DNA from: Dastarcus helophoroides
Taxonomy: Eukaryota > Arthropoda > Insecta > Coleoptera > Bothrideridae
DNA: 64,000 bases
NCBI GenBank assembly: GCA_028583605.1
Contig: CM053328.1
Span: forward strand, 9,812,782-9,876,781
Direction: 5' to 3'
Shown here: positions 37,101 to 50,049 of the stretch, piece by piece
Layout of the letters: every line of letters starts with the position of its first letter
Position numbering within the stretch: the stretch's first letter is position 1
Translations under genes and position numbers: made by a program
Notes under the pieces: generated by a model
Told to the model about the DNA's origin: nothing
The model's database searches: none
Seen by the model: only the letters and a program-made list of their open reading frames with translations

Positions 37101-40100
37101 TTGATGATTTTTGGAAATTTTTAAAAAATCAAAAAGTTGCAAAACTGAAAATTTTAAAACATTTGAAATATTGTAAAAGTTGAAATTAAAAAAAAAATTG
37201 TTAAAAAAATGAAAATTTTCAAAAAGAGAAATTTTTAAGAATAGATCAATCAAAAAGGCAAAATCTAGAAAAAAATGTAATTTTGAAACGAAATGAAAAT
37301 TTTCAAAAATCTTAATTCAAAAAAAGTCCAAATATCACTTTTCAAAATTTTGAAATAAATGGAATCTTTCTAGAAACTTAAAATTTACAAAAAGCTTCAA
37401 AATTTGGTCTCTTTAAATTTTGTATTTTTTTGGTAATTTTTGACTGTTTTTGAAAAATTCTGCTTTTATCAAAATGTTGACTAATTTGAAAATTGTGATT
37501 GGTGATTTTTTGAAATTTTAAACAAGCCAAAATTTACAAAACTTGAAACAGTCGAAATATTGCAGGAATTGAAATTTTCAGAAAGGGGCGAATTGTTTAG
37601 AAAATCCAAAATTTTCAAGCAAGTAACATTTTTTCCAAATAGTACAAACAAGTAAAGATGTCGCAAAAACTTTGAATTTCGAAATACGCTGAAAATGTTG
37701 AAATGTCGAAATTTTTAGAAACACTGTTATAGTTTGAAATAAAATCGAGATTTTAAACAACTTCACAAATAAGAAATTAGAAATAAGTAAACAAAATGTT
37801 TAAATGAAAATTTCCAAAAAGTTAAAATTTCGAAAAAAGTCGAAAGTCTGAAATTAAAAATCTCGAGAAATCGCAATTGTGATAAAAATGAGAATTTGAA
37901 AAAATGGAAATTTTACATACTCGCATTTTTTTAGAAAGTAGAAATTTACAAAAAAAACCAACATTTAAAACGGGTTTAATTTCTGAAATTAGAAATTTTC
38001 AAAGAAATAAAAAAAATCGGTGTTCTTTAGAAAAACGTCGAAATCTTTTAAACGTACCAAATTTAAAAAAATTTGTTGAAAAAGCAAAAATTTACACAAA
38101 AGTGAAAATTAAAATTGAAAATGAAAACGCTGTTTTTTTTAAATAGGTTGAAAATTTTGAAACGTCGAAATTTAAAAAAAAACTCAAAATTTGCGAACAA
38201 TCAACAAAAGCATAAATCTGAAAAAAATCGAAATAAAAAAAGTATTTTTTTAGGAAAACCAAAATTAGAAGACAGTATTTTTAATTAAAATCAAAAATTT
38301 TTAAAAAGTTAAAAGTTCGAAAAAAAATCTATGGTTTAGGTCGAACTTTGCAAAAAGGTTAAAATTTAGAAATAGGTCGGTATTTTGGGTATTTTGAAAA
38401 AAATCAAATATTTTAAAATCTGAAAGTTTTGAAAATTCGAACTTCAAAATAATAGAATTTAAAAAAATGGGAATGTTTAAAATTTTCACTGTTTTGGTAA
38501 TTTGTTACAAATAATACAACATCTGTAAGATGTGCAAATTTTGAAATGATGATGTCTTCAAAAAAAGTGGACATTTTCAAAAAAATCGATTCTTCAAAAA
38601 AAAGTCGAAATCTTTAAAAAAGTTCAAATGTTGGAAAATAGCTCAATATTCATAAAAAATCAAATTTTTAGAAATTTACAAAAAATTAAAAATTTCAAAA
38701 ACTTGAACCTTTTAAAATCAGTCAAAAATTTTAAAATGTCGAAATTTTGAAAAAAGGTAAAATTTTTATAAAAATTCAAATTTTCTTATAGTTTAAACAT
38801 TGCCTCCTCAAAAAAGTCGTAATCCAAAACAATAGAAAGTTTTTGAGTTAAAATTTAGGGAGAAAAATCGACAGTTTGAAATCGAACTTTCCAAAAAGTT
38901 AAAATTGTAAACAAAATCGGAATTTTCAAAAACAATTTCATATTCAAAAAATCGAAAATGTTAACGATGTTGGGATGTCAATAAAAATTGAAATCCTTCA
39001 ATTTTTCTAAAAAGTTTTAAATCTTCAAAAAAGTAAAAAAATATGGAGAGGGAAAAATATTCAAATGTCGAAATTTTGAAATAATCGAAATTTTTAAAAC
39101 AGTTGAATTTTTCAAGGTTGATTCTTCAAAAAGTCGAAATTATTAGGAAATTAATGTAATTTTGATAAAAAATCAAGGTTTTTAAAACCTACAAAAAATT
39201 CTTAATTTTGAAAGATAAATAGAAATTTTGAAAAATCTCCAATTTTTTAAAAAAGTAAAAATTTTTGGAAATATTTTCAAAAAGCAAGTAAGTACGTCAA
39301 AATGTTAAAAAAAAACGAAATTTTGAAATACGTAAAAATTTTCAGAGTATTAAGTCAAATTTTGTGAGAAAAAATAAAATTTTAAAAAAGGCAGGTAGGG
39401 GGGAGGCAAAAATCATTCTCAAAAATTCATGAGCAAAAAAAATCTTCCGGCTAAGTAATGTGTATTTTCACTTAAAAACTACATGAACTGGACAGATCGA
39501 ATTTCCAGATTAAAGTCGAAAATTTGAAAAAGGGCCAAACTTTAAGAAAAAACCTTTGGGAGAACTTTAATAGATGTCGAAATTTCGAAGTGGAAATGCC
39601 AAAAAATACTAAGTTTTCAAAAGTGAGTGTGAAAAACGTGTAATTTCCAGAACAAGTCGAATTTATTTAAAAAAAAACTGTATCTTTCAAAAACAGTTCT
39701 CTAATTTATTTAAATTTTGTTATATATTTGAAATTTACGAGAAGTCACATTCTCAAAATTTTGTAAAAATTTAATTTTAAGATTTTTAAGTTTTCTATTA
39801 AAATGTAGAAAAAAAAACGGATTCTATAAAAAGTCGAAATCTTCAGAGAAAATTTAACTTTAAATGGAAATGTCCAAAAAAAGCAAATATCGAATTTTTA
39901 GATAAAAGTTAAAATTTGGAGAATGAGATATTTTGAGCAAGCAGAAATTTCAGAGAATCAAATTTAAAAAATAAATTCAGAAAAGCACTTAAGGATTTAG
40001 AAAGAAATTCACGATTTTTGAAAAATACGTTGCAATTTCGAGAAAAACTTTTTGGAAAATATTTCAAATTTTCGAAAGTTCCATTTTCAGAGAAAAATGA

Positions 40101-41420
40101 AAATATTGAAAATAAAGTGGTAATTAAAAAAAAAATTAAAAAAAATTGGAAAAGTCAAAATTTTCAATTAACCATATTAAAACTAAAAACTTTACCCATC
40201 TCAAAAACTCAAAAAATCTTCAAAATTCGAAAAAAGTCAAAATTTTCAAAGATTTAATTCCGTGAAAAGGCGTAATTTTCAGAAAAATTCTAATTTTGAG
40301 AAAGAAGAAACAATGTTCTGAAAATTTAAGATTCAGTAAAGGCGTGAATTTACAAGAAATCATTTTCTTAATATTTTTATTAACATTTTGTTGTAATCTG
40401 TTGGAAAAACCAAATATTCAGAAAAATGCCAAAATATTGCAAGAAATAAACGATTTTTGAAGCAAAAGTCCAAGAAAGAGGCTTTTGAAAATAAAAAAAA
40501 GGATGAAAGACAAATTTTGAGGAGAAGGCGAGTTTTAGGAAAACGACTATTTTAAGAGAAAAAAGTCAAAATTTTGAGGAAAAAGACGAATTTACCAGGA
40601 AAAAGGCGAACTTTCTAAAAATATTAAATATCGGATATTGAGATAAAATATAATTTCATGAAAAGGGTAAATTAAAAAAAAAGTATTTCTAAAGAATCAA
40701 ATTCTTAAAGATCGAAATTTTCAGAAAAAGCTGGAGCGAAGTTTGGAAAAAAAGCAAAATTTCCAGAAAACCTTGAAATAGACAAAAAATTAAAAATTTT
40801 CCAGGGAAAGTCAAATTTTAATAAAAAAAACCAGAAACTGTAAACAAGTAGTAAAAACTCCGAGAAAAAGATGAAATTACGAAAAAATTACCAACAATTT
40901 GCGAAAAAGATCTAAATTTTGAGAAACTAAATCAAAATTTCTTGACTCTTAAGAGTCAGAGGAAGACAGGCGATCTACTTTGCCTGAATGTGGCATCAGA
41001 AAATGTCCAATATTATTGTGATACACATCAAAATTTTAACAAACAAGTTGAAATTTCCAAAAATTTGGTTTAAAAATAAGAAACTTACAGAGAAAATGTT
41101 TTCGTAATTTTTGTCATTTTATAAAAATTTTAAATTTCCAAACAAGGCAAATTTTAATAAGCTGAAATTTGTAGAATTAAAAAGTCGAAATTTTTGGAAA
41201 AAAGTCGAATTTCGAGAAATGGCTAGATTTCAGGAAAAAAAAACGACGAACTTTTAAAAAAAGTTTAAAATTTTAACAAAGTCATGTTTGATAGAAGCCG
41301 AATTTTATGAATAAATGCGAAATTTCAAAAGAAAAAGACAAATATTTTAAAAAATACGAAATTTGAGAAATAAGTCGAGATTTTGAAAAAATGTTTCGAA
41401 GGAAAGGACGAATTTAAAAA
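34151..41420 (+). repeat. Largest satellite-like block, A-type
   Basis: About 7.3 kb of GTCGAAATATTC, AGTTCGAAATTTTCC, AATTTTAAAAAAGTC and similar words. Between 34400 and 36400 a higher-order unit of about 75-80 bp (three or four words) is visible. From about 38000 onward it becomes more diverged, with GAAAAA-rich words. All ORFs here are by-products rich in K, F, S and N. Confidence 0.75.
35361..35892 (+). repeat. Near-identical 266-bp tandem duplication
   Basis: 35361-35626 and 35627-35892 match with only a handful of differences (for example AAGTGT/AGGTGT and GCGGAAC/GTGGAAC). The surrounding satellite is highly diverged, so this duplication is recent. Confidence 0.85.
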
Positions 41421-41493
41421 AAAATCAAAATTTTTTGGTTCCCTAGCTTCGGTTTGTTGCATGAACAACTCTTCTAGCTACGCCTATGGACGT
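41421..41493. other. Short unique flank
   Basis: Non-satellite flank to arm f; nothing recognised. Confidence 0.4.
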
Positions 41494-41600
41494 ATTGAAA
41501 TACAAATATTGTGCCCTGAAACCAAGAAAGATTAAAAAACACAACAAAGGTTGCTCTAAAGCGTTTCGGACAGCCAAGCTATCATCTTCAGAGAGGATCT
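41494..41600 (-). mobile_element. Ribozyme-bearing repeat arm f
   Basis: Reverse arm. The complement of CTGAAGA is at 41585-41591 and of GAAA at 41564-41567. Helix II is GATAGC/GCTGTC, with one extra C before GAAA. The AAGCG loop differs from ACGCGT. Helix I CTCT/AGAG is present. Confidence 0.7.
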
Positions 41601-42890
41601 CTCAGACAGATGTATAAAAATTCTAATAACATCTGCATGTCTCTTTACATCATTAAAAATCATATCAGCTTATAAAAAGACACTTATTTGGAGATCATTT
41701 CAATTTTATTAATATAGATTTCCGCGAAGCCTCTAAACCAAATTTTATGTCACCAAAGATCGGAAATCGATGTCTGGTAATGTATAAGCGATACAACATT
41801 CTGAATTTTAATGCGAAAAGGCTTTCATTTCCAAATTAGCACTCAATTTTTAAAGGCCATACAAGAAAAATGCATTACCGTCCATTTCCCTTCTAGTAAA
41901 ACAGTGCAGACAGTCTTTAAAAGAAAAATAATTTAAACTTGCTGAAAACGTATATCATGAAGAAGAAACGGGCGCTAAATCGGGCTGATACACACATACA
42001 CCCACACCATCTTCGTCTTTATCCCTCCGGCATTCCTTCCTGCATTATCTTCGTTCATTCCTCCAGTTTGGTCTGCGTGATATCATACCGTATTCAATCC
42101 GTGTATACACACTGTAGGGGATTTGTTTTCAGATTGAAAGTAAACTTTATATGGGTCTTAGCATTTCAGAAAATAATTATAGGTAAAGATTACGTTCTCA
42201 GTCGAGATTATTGCGATATACGAACCGGGATTTCTAGTCTGACTTTCTTAAAAGCAATGATTTATTCCCGAGCTTAGTGATATGGCGGCCTTTTTATAAT
42301 AAATACACGCCGACGCAGCCTTCTCGAGTAGGAAACCGCATTTTTCAGCTGTCTTAAACCGGGGTAGTTTATATATGCGCCCTTATTTTAAATATATAGA
42401 ATATTCCCGGTTTATTAGAACATAAATTTAAAATTTATAAAGCAAAGTTGATGGAACTAAACTAGGTAATGCGGAACATAATTTTTTTCCCCTTGAAGTG
42501 CACTTAACTCTTCGTTTTTTAAATCTTAACAATTTTAAATTCTCAATATTGATCTTAAATATCGTATCGTGGTGTGTGATACTTGAGCCCCTGCTAAACT
42601 TGGAAATATGTTCTTAAATCTCATTTTAATAGATCTCTTAGTTTGCCCTATATAACATCACATTTTTCAACCATTAGACATTGAGGTTTTGCTTACTTAA
42701 AGGGCGAATGATGTTGGTTAGGTTGGACCAAAAATATTAGTGATAAGCACTATGCAAGAAAGGAATCTTTTATTTTTGTTTAAAAAAGGGGAAAGAGCAA
42801 GTGGGACTAACACAAATACAGTTCGGTACCAACCTATAGCGAGCACCTAATCAATAGATCAAATTATTATTATTATATTACTTTTACGAA
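41601..42890. other. Unique island without recognised gene
   Basis: A 112-codon plus-strand frame (41939-42277) has no recognisable domain and no defensible splice or start context; a polypyrimidine stretch (42010-42060) contributes. Not annotated as a gene. Confidence 0.4.
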
Positions 42891-44473
42891 AATTCTCCAA
42901 CTTTTTTTTTAAGAATTCGATTTTTATTGAAAATTTCGAATTATTTTGATCGACTTCCTTCAATATCTCGGCATTTTCTTGTTCGACCCCCAAAATTTCA
43001 ATTTTTGCTCAAAAATTTGACTTAATTTCGAAAATTTCGACTTTTTCCAAATTTTTGACTTTCTTTAAAAAGTGCCACTTCTTTGAAATTTCGGCTTTTT
43101 ATAAGCATATATTTTAATTTTTTTTTGAAAACGTTTCTTGATCATTTCTGTCTTTATTAAAAATGTGTCTGTCTATATTTTAATTTTTTTTCGTAATTTG
43201 ATTTGATTTATTCTGGAAAATTTCAATTTTTTTCACATTTTTCACCTTATTTTTGAAAATTTTCACCTTTTTTTCAAAATCCCCATCTTTTTATAGAAAA
43301 TGCATATCCTTTTTAAATGTTGACTCGAAATTTCAACTTTTTTTACGAATCTGACTTTATAAATTCAGTTTGTTTAAAACACATCAATTCCTTTTGAAAA
43401 TTTGAATTTTTTGAAAGTTTCGACCTTTAAAAACATTGACTCACTTGAAATGTTTGTTTTTTTTAATTTGATTTTGAAAATTCAAAATTTTTAAAATATA
43501 AAGTCAAAATATTCCAGAAGGTTAAGATTTTTATTAGAAAAGGAGAAGCTCTTTTCAGAAATTCAAAATTTTGAGGAAAGGCAATCTGATTTCTTGATTT
43601 TTATTAAAAGTCTTTAGGTTCTTGAATATTTCGACTCTATATTTTAAAAATTTCAAATTTCCAATTTCCCATTTTTTCCAAATTTTAACTTATTTTCTAA
43701 ATTGCAACCCTTTCACAATTTCGCTTTCTTTTAAAATTTTGATTTATTTTCGTATTTTTTTAAATGTTGACAAAAATTGTAACCTTTTTTCAAATTTTCG
43801 ACATTTTTTGTTTTTTGATTTTTTTTAAATAAATCTGATTATGTTGAAATAGCTTTTATTTGAAAACCTTTACCTTTTTTCAGGATCTACACTTTTTTTT
43901 GAAAATTTCCATCTTTGTTAAAATGTTGACTAATTCTCGAAGTTCTAGCTTTTTTTTTTGAATATTTCAACTTTATAAAAAAAAAATCGACTTTTTCTAG
44001 AAGTTTTGACCTTTACTTAGTAAACTTGACATTTATTTGAAAAATTCGATTTTTTTTCGAAAATACTCATTTTTTGAAAAATTCGATTTTTTGCAAAATT
44101 TCGACTTTTCAAATTTTTCAGAACTCACTTTTCTGAAAATTTGCATCTTTTGTTCAAATTTTTTATTATTTCTCGAAGTTTTGATTTTTTTTTAAATTTC
44201 GACTTTTTTCCAAAAATGTTGACTTCTAGAAGTTTCGACTATTTTTTAAAAAATTCGATTTTTTGCAAAATTTCGACTTTTCAAATTTTTCAGAACTCGC
44301 TTTTTTGAAAATTTGCATCTTTGTTCAAATTTTTTATTATTTCTTAAAGTTTTGATTTTTTTTTAAATTTCGACTTTTTTCCAAAAATGTTGACTTCTAG
44401 AAGTTTCGACTATTGGACTTTTATTTGAAAAACTGAAAACTTCGACTTTTTTAAAAAATTTTCACTTTTTTAA
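42891..44473 (-). repeat. Satellite-like block, T-type, paralogue of 25.1 kb
   Basis: Same order of landmarks as 25090-26440. It contains an internal tandem unit of 172 bp (TTTTTCAGAACTC at about 44115 and 44287). Confidence 0.75.
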
Positions 44474-44479
44474 AATTGA

Positions 44480-44623
44480 ACTACGGAGCTTGTCCCCTGA
44501 AACCAAGAAAGATTTAAAAACACAACAAAGTTTGCTCTAACGCATTTTGACAGCCAAGCTGTCATCTTCAGAGAGATACTGTATTTCAATTTTTGAAGGA
44601 TAACCAAAGACCAGTCCGTTCCA
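44480..44623 (-). mobile_element. Ribozyme-bearing element g with compensatory helix II
   Basis: A reverse arm (to about 44578) plus a short forward tail (44579-44623, ending GTTCCA). Helix II is GACAGC/GCTGTC, a two-sided change from GATAGC/GCTATC that keeps pairing; GAAA has become AAAA. The paralogous satellite at 26420-26470 lacks the insertion. ACTTTTTTAA on both sides (44464-44473, 44634-44643) may be the duplication, although the sequence is low-complexity. Confidence 0.75.
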
Positions 44624-46552
44624 TCTTCAGTGAACTTTTTTAAGAATTTTCACCTTTTTCCACCTCTATCTTTTCAAGAGATTAACTTCTTTGTCTGAAA
44701 ATTTGTATCCTTGTTGAAATTTCTGACCATTATTCAAAGTTTTGACTTTATTTGAAAATTGCGACTTTTTTTCAAAAATTTCGACTTTTTTCTTAAAGTT
44801 TTAACCTTTATATAGTAAACTAGACTTTTATTTGAAAAAATTAAAAATTTAACTTTTTTCGAAAATTCCCATTTTTTCAAAAATTTGATTTTTGCAAAAT
44901 TCCGATTTTTGAAGTTTTCGAACTTTTTTCAGAATTTTTTCCGTTTTTTTTTTGAACCCCTCTACCTTTTCCAAGATATTCCACTTTTTTTCCAAAATAT
45001 GCATCTTTGTTCGAATTTTAATTACTTCTCGAAATTTTTTAAAAATTTTGAATTATTTTTAAATTTTGACTTTATTTTCAATTTTTGACCTTTATGTAGT
45101 AAATTGAACTTTTATTTGAAAAATTGAAATATTCGACTTCTTTTTCGAGAAATCCCACTTAAAAAAACTGTTTTTTTGCAAAATTTCGATTTTTAAAATT
45201 TTCAAGCTCACTTCACTTTTTTTTTGGAAAGTTTTTAATATTTTTATTGTCAAATTTAGACTTTTTCGTAAAATTGGAACTTTTTCAGAATTTAAACTTT
45301 ATTTTTCAAAATTTTTACCTTTTTCCAAAATTTCAACTTTTGCATTTGCGTTAGACATTCAATGTAGGAAGGCTAAGAAAATCTCCCGGATAATATTGTT
45401 GGGGCCATTTAGAGCAAACAATTTTTGTGCATAAAAAAAAGATTGTCAATTATATTTTTATTTTCGTATTTCTACCAAAGAATTTTTGTCAACCAACAAA
45501 AGATCCCAAAATTTAACTTTTTTTTTAAATTTCAACTTTTAAAATTTTGCTTTTTCTAAATTCAGATTTTTTCAAAAATTTCCATTTGTTTTTGAAAATC
45601 CCAACTTTCTTGATAACTTTGAATTTTTTTTAAATTCAACTTTAACGTTTTGACTTTTGCTAAAGTTTTGGCGTTTTTTCAAAACCTCCACACAACTAAA
45701 ATGTCGTCCTTTTTAAATATCACTTTAAAAATTTAGGATTTTATGAAAAAATTTTGATTTTCGTTTGAAAATATCAAGTTTTTTGTAAGGTTGGATTTTT
45801 CAAATTTTAATTTTTGCAACTTTACCTTTTAAAAATATAATTTTTTTTGAAGTTTTGACTTTTTTCAAAATTTTGACTTGATCCCAAAAATTCGATTTTC
45901 GTTGAAAATTCGACTTTTATTTTTAGATTTAAATTTCAATTTTTTTCTTTTTTTATTATGTAAAGGTTTCTGAATGGTTCGAATTATTTCAGAATTTGGA
46001 TTTTATTAAAAAATTTCAACTTTTCTGAAAATTCCAACTTTTTGGAAAATTTCAACTTTTTTGAAAACTAAAAATTTCAACCTTTTTAGTTTAGTTAGAC
46101 GATTTTTTAAAATTAGAATTCTTTCGAAAATTTCGGTTTGTTTTTAAAATCTTAGCTTTCTTGGTAATTTCGATTTCCCTCAAACTTTTCAATTTTTTTT
46201 TTGAAAATTTCGACTTGGGTATTTTGAATTTCTTTAAAGTTTCAACTGTTTTCAAAATTTCGATTTTTGAATATTTTTGCTTTTTTTTTAAATGTCCACA
46301 TTTTTGAAAGCTTGATATTTTTTGATTCTACCTTCATTTTACAACTTTGACTTCTTTAGAAATTTCGACCTTTTTGGTAATTTCGACTTTTTCAAATGTT
46401 TCGATTTTTATTGACTCTTGATCTTCCTTTTTCAAATTTTTATTTGGTTTCGACTTATTTTATGAAATTTGATCTACTTGAAAACAATCAAGATTTTTTG
46501 AAAATCTTTACTTTTTTTTGAAAGTAAGTCTTTTTTATTCAACTTTTTTTTG
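44624..46552 (-). repeat. Satellite-like block, T-type, continued
   Basis: Continues the paralogy with 26460-29600 but lacks one of the two 1.07-kb tandem units and the 28821-29101 insertion. Confidence 0.7.
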
Positions 46553-46694
46553 AGCATCTCTCTGAAGATAATAGCTTGGCTGTCGAAACGCGTTAGAGCA
46601 ATCTTTGTTGTGTTTTTTAATCTTTCTTGATTTCAGAGGACAATTTTTGTATTACAGTATTTGAAGATAATCAAGGACCAGTCCGTTCCATCAA
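46553..46694 (+). mobile_element. Ribozyme-bearing element h
   Basis: Single forward arm with intact box (46562-46568), GAAA (46585-46588), ACGCGT and a CTCT/AGAG helix I (46558-46561, 46595-46598). Helix II AATAGC/GCTGTC has one mismatch. The tail ends GTTCCATCAAAA. At 29595-29615 the paralogous satellite reads straight through T-rich sequence resembling both flanks here, so this is a clean insertion. Confidence 0.75.
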
Positions 46695-47576
46695 AATTTT
46701 TTTACGATTAGTTTTTAAAAATTCGACTTTTTTGCAAACTTCTATTTTGGTTTATTTCCTATCGACTTCGTTCAGAATTTCCTCTTTTAAAAAAATTTTA
46801 TTTCTTTTTAAATTTCTATCTTTGTTCCCAATATTTGGATTTTTTAAAATTTCGACTTTTACAACATCTTTACTTTTTCAAAATTTTGACTTTTTCAAAA
46901 TATTTACTTTTTCAAACTTTTATTTTTTGAAAATTAGTATGGCTTCAAAGATTTCGGTTTCTTTTAATTTCCGAATTTTTTTTTGGAAACTTTTGGCTAC
47001 TTTTTAAATTTTCTAATTATTTTCAAAATTTTTATTTAAAATAACACCACTTTTCAAATATTTTAATTTTTTAAAGAAGATTCAGATATTCAAATCCACA
47101 CATGTTCTAAAAATTTCCCTTTTTTTGAAATTATGGACTTTTCAGATTTTCGATTTTTTTAACTTGAATTTTTTTCAAAATTTTAATCCATTTTGAAAAT
47201 TATGACATTTTAAAAATTACATTTTTTTTAAAAAACACTACTTTTCAGACATTTCGCCCTTTTTTTTAGAAAATTTCGATGTTTTTTAAATCTGCACATT
47301 TTTTCAGAATCTCTCCTTTTTTAAAATGTTTGTAGTTTTTATTTTAACTCGGATTCTTTTCAGAATTTTGTTTTCTTTTGAAAATGTTTACCTATTTAAA
47401 ACTACAATTTGTTTAATAGCACCACATTTTTTAAAAATTTCTCCTGGTTTGAAATTTTCAATATTTCATATTATCAATTTCTTTTAACTCAATTTTTTTC
47501 AAAATTTAGACTTTTTTTGAAAACCTGTTATTTTTTTGAAAATTGTAAGCTGTTAATGGAACAGTCGAAAATTAAA
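46695..47576 (-). repeat. Satellite-like block, T-type
   Basis: T-type words; the 126-codon frame at 46627-47007 is a by-product of the repeat and the ribozyme arm. Confidence 0.65.
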
Positions 47577-47685
47577 AATTGAAATACAAATCTTGTCCCT
47601 TGAAATCAAGAAAGATTAAAAACACCACAAAGGTTGCTTTAACGTGTTTCGGTAGCCAAGCTATAATCTTCATAGAGATACTGCT
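47577..47685 (-). mobile_element. Ribozyme-bearing repeat arm i
   Basis: Reverse arm with a decayed core (box ATGAAGA, helix II with two mismatches, ACACGT loop). GAAA is retained. Confidence 0.65.
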
Positions 47686-47830
47686 GTAAGCTATCTCTAA
47701 ATATTTTGACATTTTTCCAAATATCAACAAATTTTATTCGGTTAATTTTTCAAAATTTTAACTTTGTTTAAAAATTTAAGATCTTAAAAATTGACATTTC
47801 CAACCATTACTTCGTGGAATTCTTTAATAT

Positions 47831-48152
47831 TCATAACTATTAAACTTTATTAACGATAAAAAGCGCAACACAATTTAAAAATTCCACAAGGTTTTGATAA
47901 ATATTTGCTAACACCAGACCAGGTTTCCCTAATTGAAGCTTTGGACCAGAATTTGGATTAGACGGAATATTCGTAAGAGTCTGTGATCCATGGAGCTTGT
48001 TAGCATAACAACGACTAAACAAATTGCTGGTATGACCGCCGATGATGCAGTAATGCGAAACCTGGTCCGGTGTTGGCAAATATTTATCAAAACCTTGTGG
48101 AATTTTTAAATTTTGTTGCGTTTTTATCGTTAATTAAGTTTAATAGTTATGA
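47831..48152. mobile_element. Foldback element with arms of about 100 bp
   Basis: 47831-47935 is the inverted copy of about 48046-48152. Shared words run from TCATAACTATTAAACTT through CCACAAGGTTTTGATAAATA to ACCAGGTTT. The centre (110 bp) is single-copy in this window. No transposase. The minus-strand frame 47840-48079 is created by the arms. Confidence 0.7.
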
Positions 48153-48640
48153 TCCTAAAAGTTTCAACTTTTTTTAACATTTATACATATTTTGAAAATT
48201 CTTGTGTTTTGTTCAAATATTCGTTTTTTTTTTGAAAATTTTGCCATTTTGACTTTTTCAAAATTCGATATTGTCTGCTTTCGGATATTTCCATTTAAAA
48301 TTGAATTTTTTTCTGAAGATTAAACTTTTTCACAAAATTCGTTTATTTTTTTAAAATTGGATCGAAATTTTAATAGAAACCTAAAAATGAGAGAACAATA
48401 TTGTTGGGAAATTTTGAAAAAAAAAAGATTTCTTGAAAACTTTTAAGAATATGGCAAAATTGAAATAAAATAAAAATTCTGAGAGAATAATTTTAAAAGT
48501 TGCAATTTTTTTTAGCTGAGTTCGACTTGCTTAGGAAATTACCACCTTTTTAACAAAAACTGACTTTTGGAAATTTTGTCTTTTTTACATTTTCACTTCT
48601 TCAAAATTTAAACATTTCAAAGTTCTTCGATAGGTTGGGC
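48153..48640 (-). repeat. Satellite-like block, T-type, end
   Basis: Short and diverged; no gene. Confidence 0.5.
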
Positions 48641-49199
48641 TTCTTTCGAAATTTCTACTTAAATTCTGAAAATGATCTTTCCTGTTCTGTAGTTTTTAGT
48701 TACTCAGCCACAAGGTTTTCTGTTTTTGTCCATGAATTGTTCAGAATGATTGTTGCCCCTCCCTTGAAGGAAATCCTGCCTGCACCCATGTCCAAAATAT
48801 TTCCTGATTTGCATTGCATACCTGACTAATCATATAGGTTATTTTACTAGAATTTTTCAATGTCCTTATTGTGAAATTTGATTTCCACAATTGGTGTTGT
48901 TTTGTACATCTATTAATTCCATTTGTAACTCATTTGGAACCGTTCGTATGTTCTATATTAAATGACTAAGAAAAACTACGATAACTACGAGCAATTTCTT
49001 CCGATCGAAATATTTAAATCTTGCCTCAAATTGGTTTATTAAGTTTTGAATTTCCTGGCCATTTTTACTTTTCTCTGAAGGAGTTCGTTTTCCCAAGCAT
49101 GGAAAATTTTTCGTGTTTTTTGACATTATATGTTTCTTTCAAATGGTAAGTATTTATTTCGTCAAATTGTTTGACATTTTCTTTCCAAAATTCTTATGT
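48641..49199. other. Unique spacer
   Basis: No gene recognised. Confidence 0.4.
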
Positions 49200-49204
49200 A
49201 AACT

Positions 49205-49281
49205 AGTGGAGCTTAGGTGGGCCGCACAAAAATATTAGGCGATCCGTTTGTGGCCCACGAGCCGCGTCTTGCTTATCCCTG
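49205..49281 (-). mobile_element. hAT-like terminal fragment
   Basis: On the minus strand it begins CAGGGATAAGCAAGACGCG and continues GGCTCGTGGGCC, the look of a common hAT terminus rich in GGCCCGC. The other end was not found. Confidence 0.45.
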
Positions 49282-49439
49282 CTTTAAAGCATTGAAGTTA
49301 GAAGTAATTTATCCAAAAATTATTTTTACACAAAAAATATTTGCCAATTTCTTTTTTCAACTATCTAAACAACTACCGTAAGAACTGAGGAAAAAATTTG
49401 AAAGTCGATAAGTGCCAAAAAATATATATACAGCACATA

Positions 49440-49503
49440 CCGCGAACATATGACACGTGTGCCACAGGTGGCACACCTGTGGCAGCTCTAGGTTCGCCAC
49501 CGC
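49440..49503 (-). mobile_element. hAT-like terminal fragment with GTGCCACAGGTGGCAC palindrome
   Basis: On the minus strand it begins CAGCGGTGGCGAACCTAG and contains the palindromic GTGCCACAGGTGGCAC, resembling a known hAT end type. The partner end was not found. Confidence 0.5.
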
Positions 49504-50049
49504 TGTTCTAGTATATTTCAGAGTTTAGACGGTGTACTCTGGAGATCTACACCTGCACATTGTGTCACTGCTATAACAACACTCTGGCACGTTCTATAAA
49601 GGGGGCCATAGACTTCAGCAATTTCTATCACATCAGCTCGTTACAATTTTTTTCTCTAATTATTACGTGCTTTAATAAAACTCAACAATTTGTCAAATTT
49701 TAGATTTTTACTTTACACGGTTTCCAGAAAAACTTTTGTGAAAGACGGATAGACCCGAAAGTGAGATTATAATGATCCTGTCTTTCCTTTTAAGTCACAG
49801 CACCCTAAAAACACAATATTTAATTCGACGCTTTAGCAACTATTTAATAGTTAAATTGTCACTGTAGACAAAATCAGTTTATCAAAAAAAAATTGTGTCC
49901 TCCTCACTACAACTGGCCATAAATTTTGGGTTTACCATCAGTCCGGAGTAATAATGATCCTAATAAAACCTAAGCGTTGCATTAGTTGCAGTGTTGGCTT
50001 TAACTCGCCAGCTATTCCCTTTTAATTACAGCACACAGCAGCCGGATAT

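Noticed and set aside
41939..42277. 112-codon plus-strand frame
   Set aside because: No domain, no hydrophobic or low-complexity logic, no splice or promoter support; could be chance in unique DNA.
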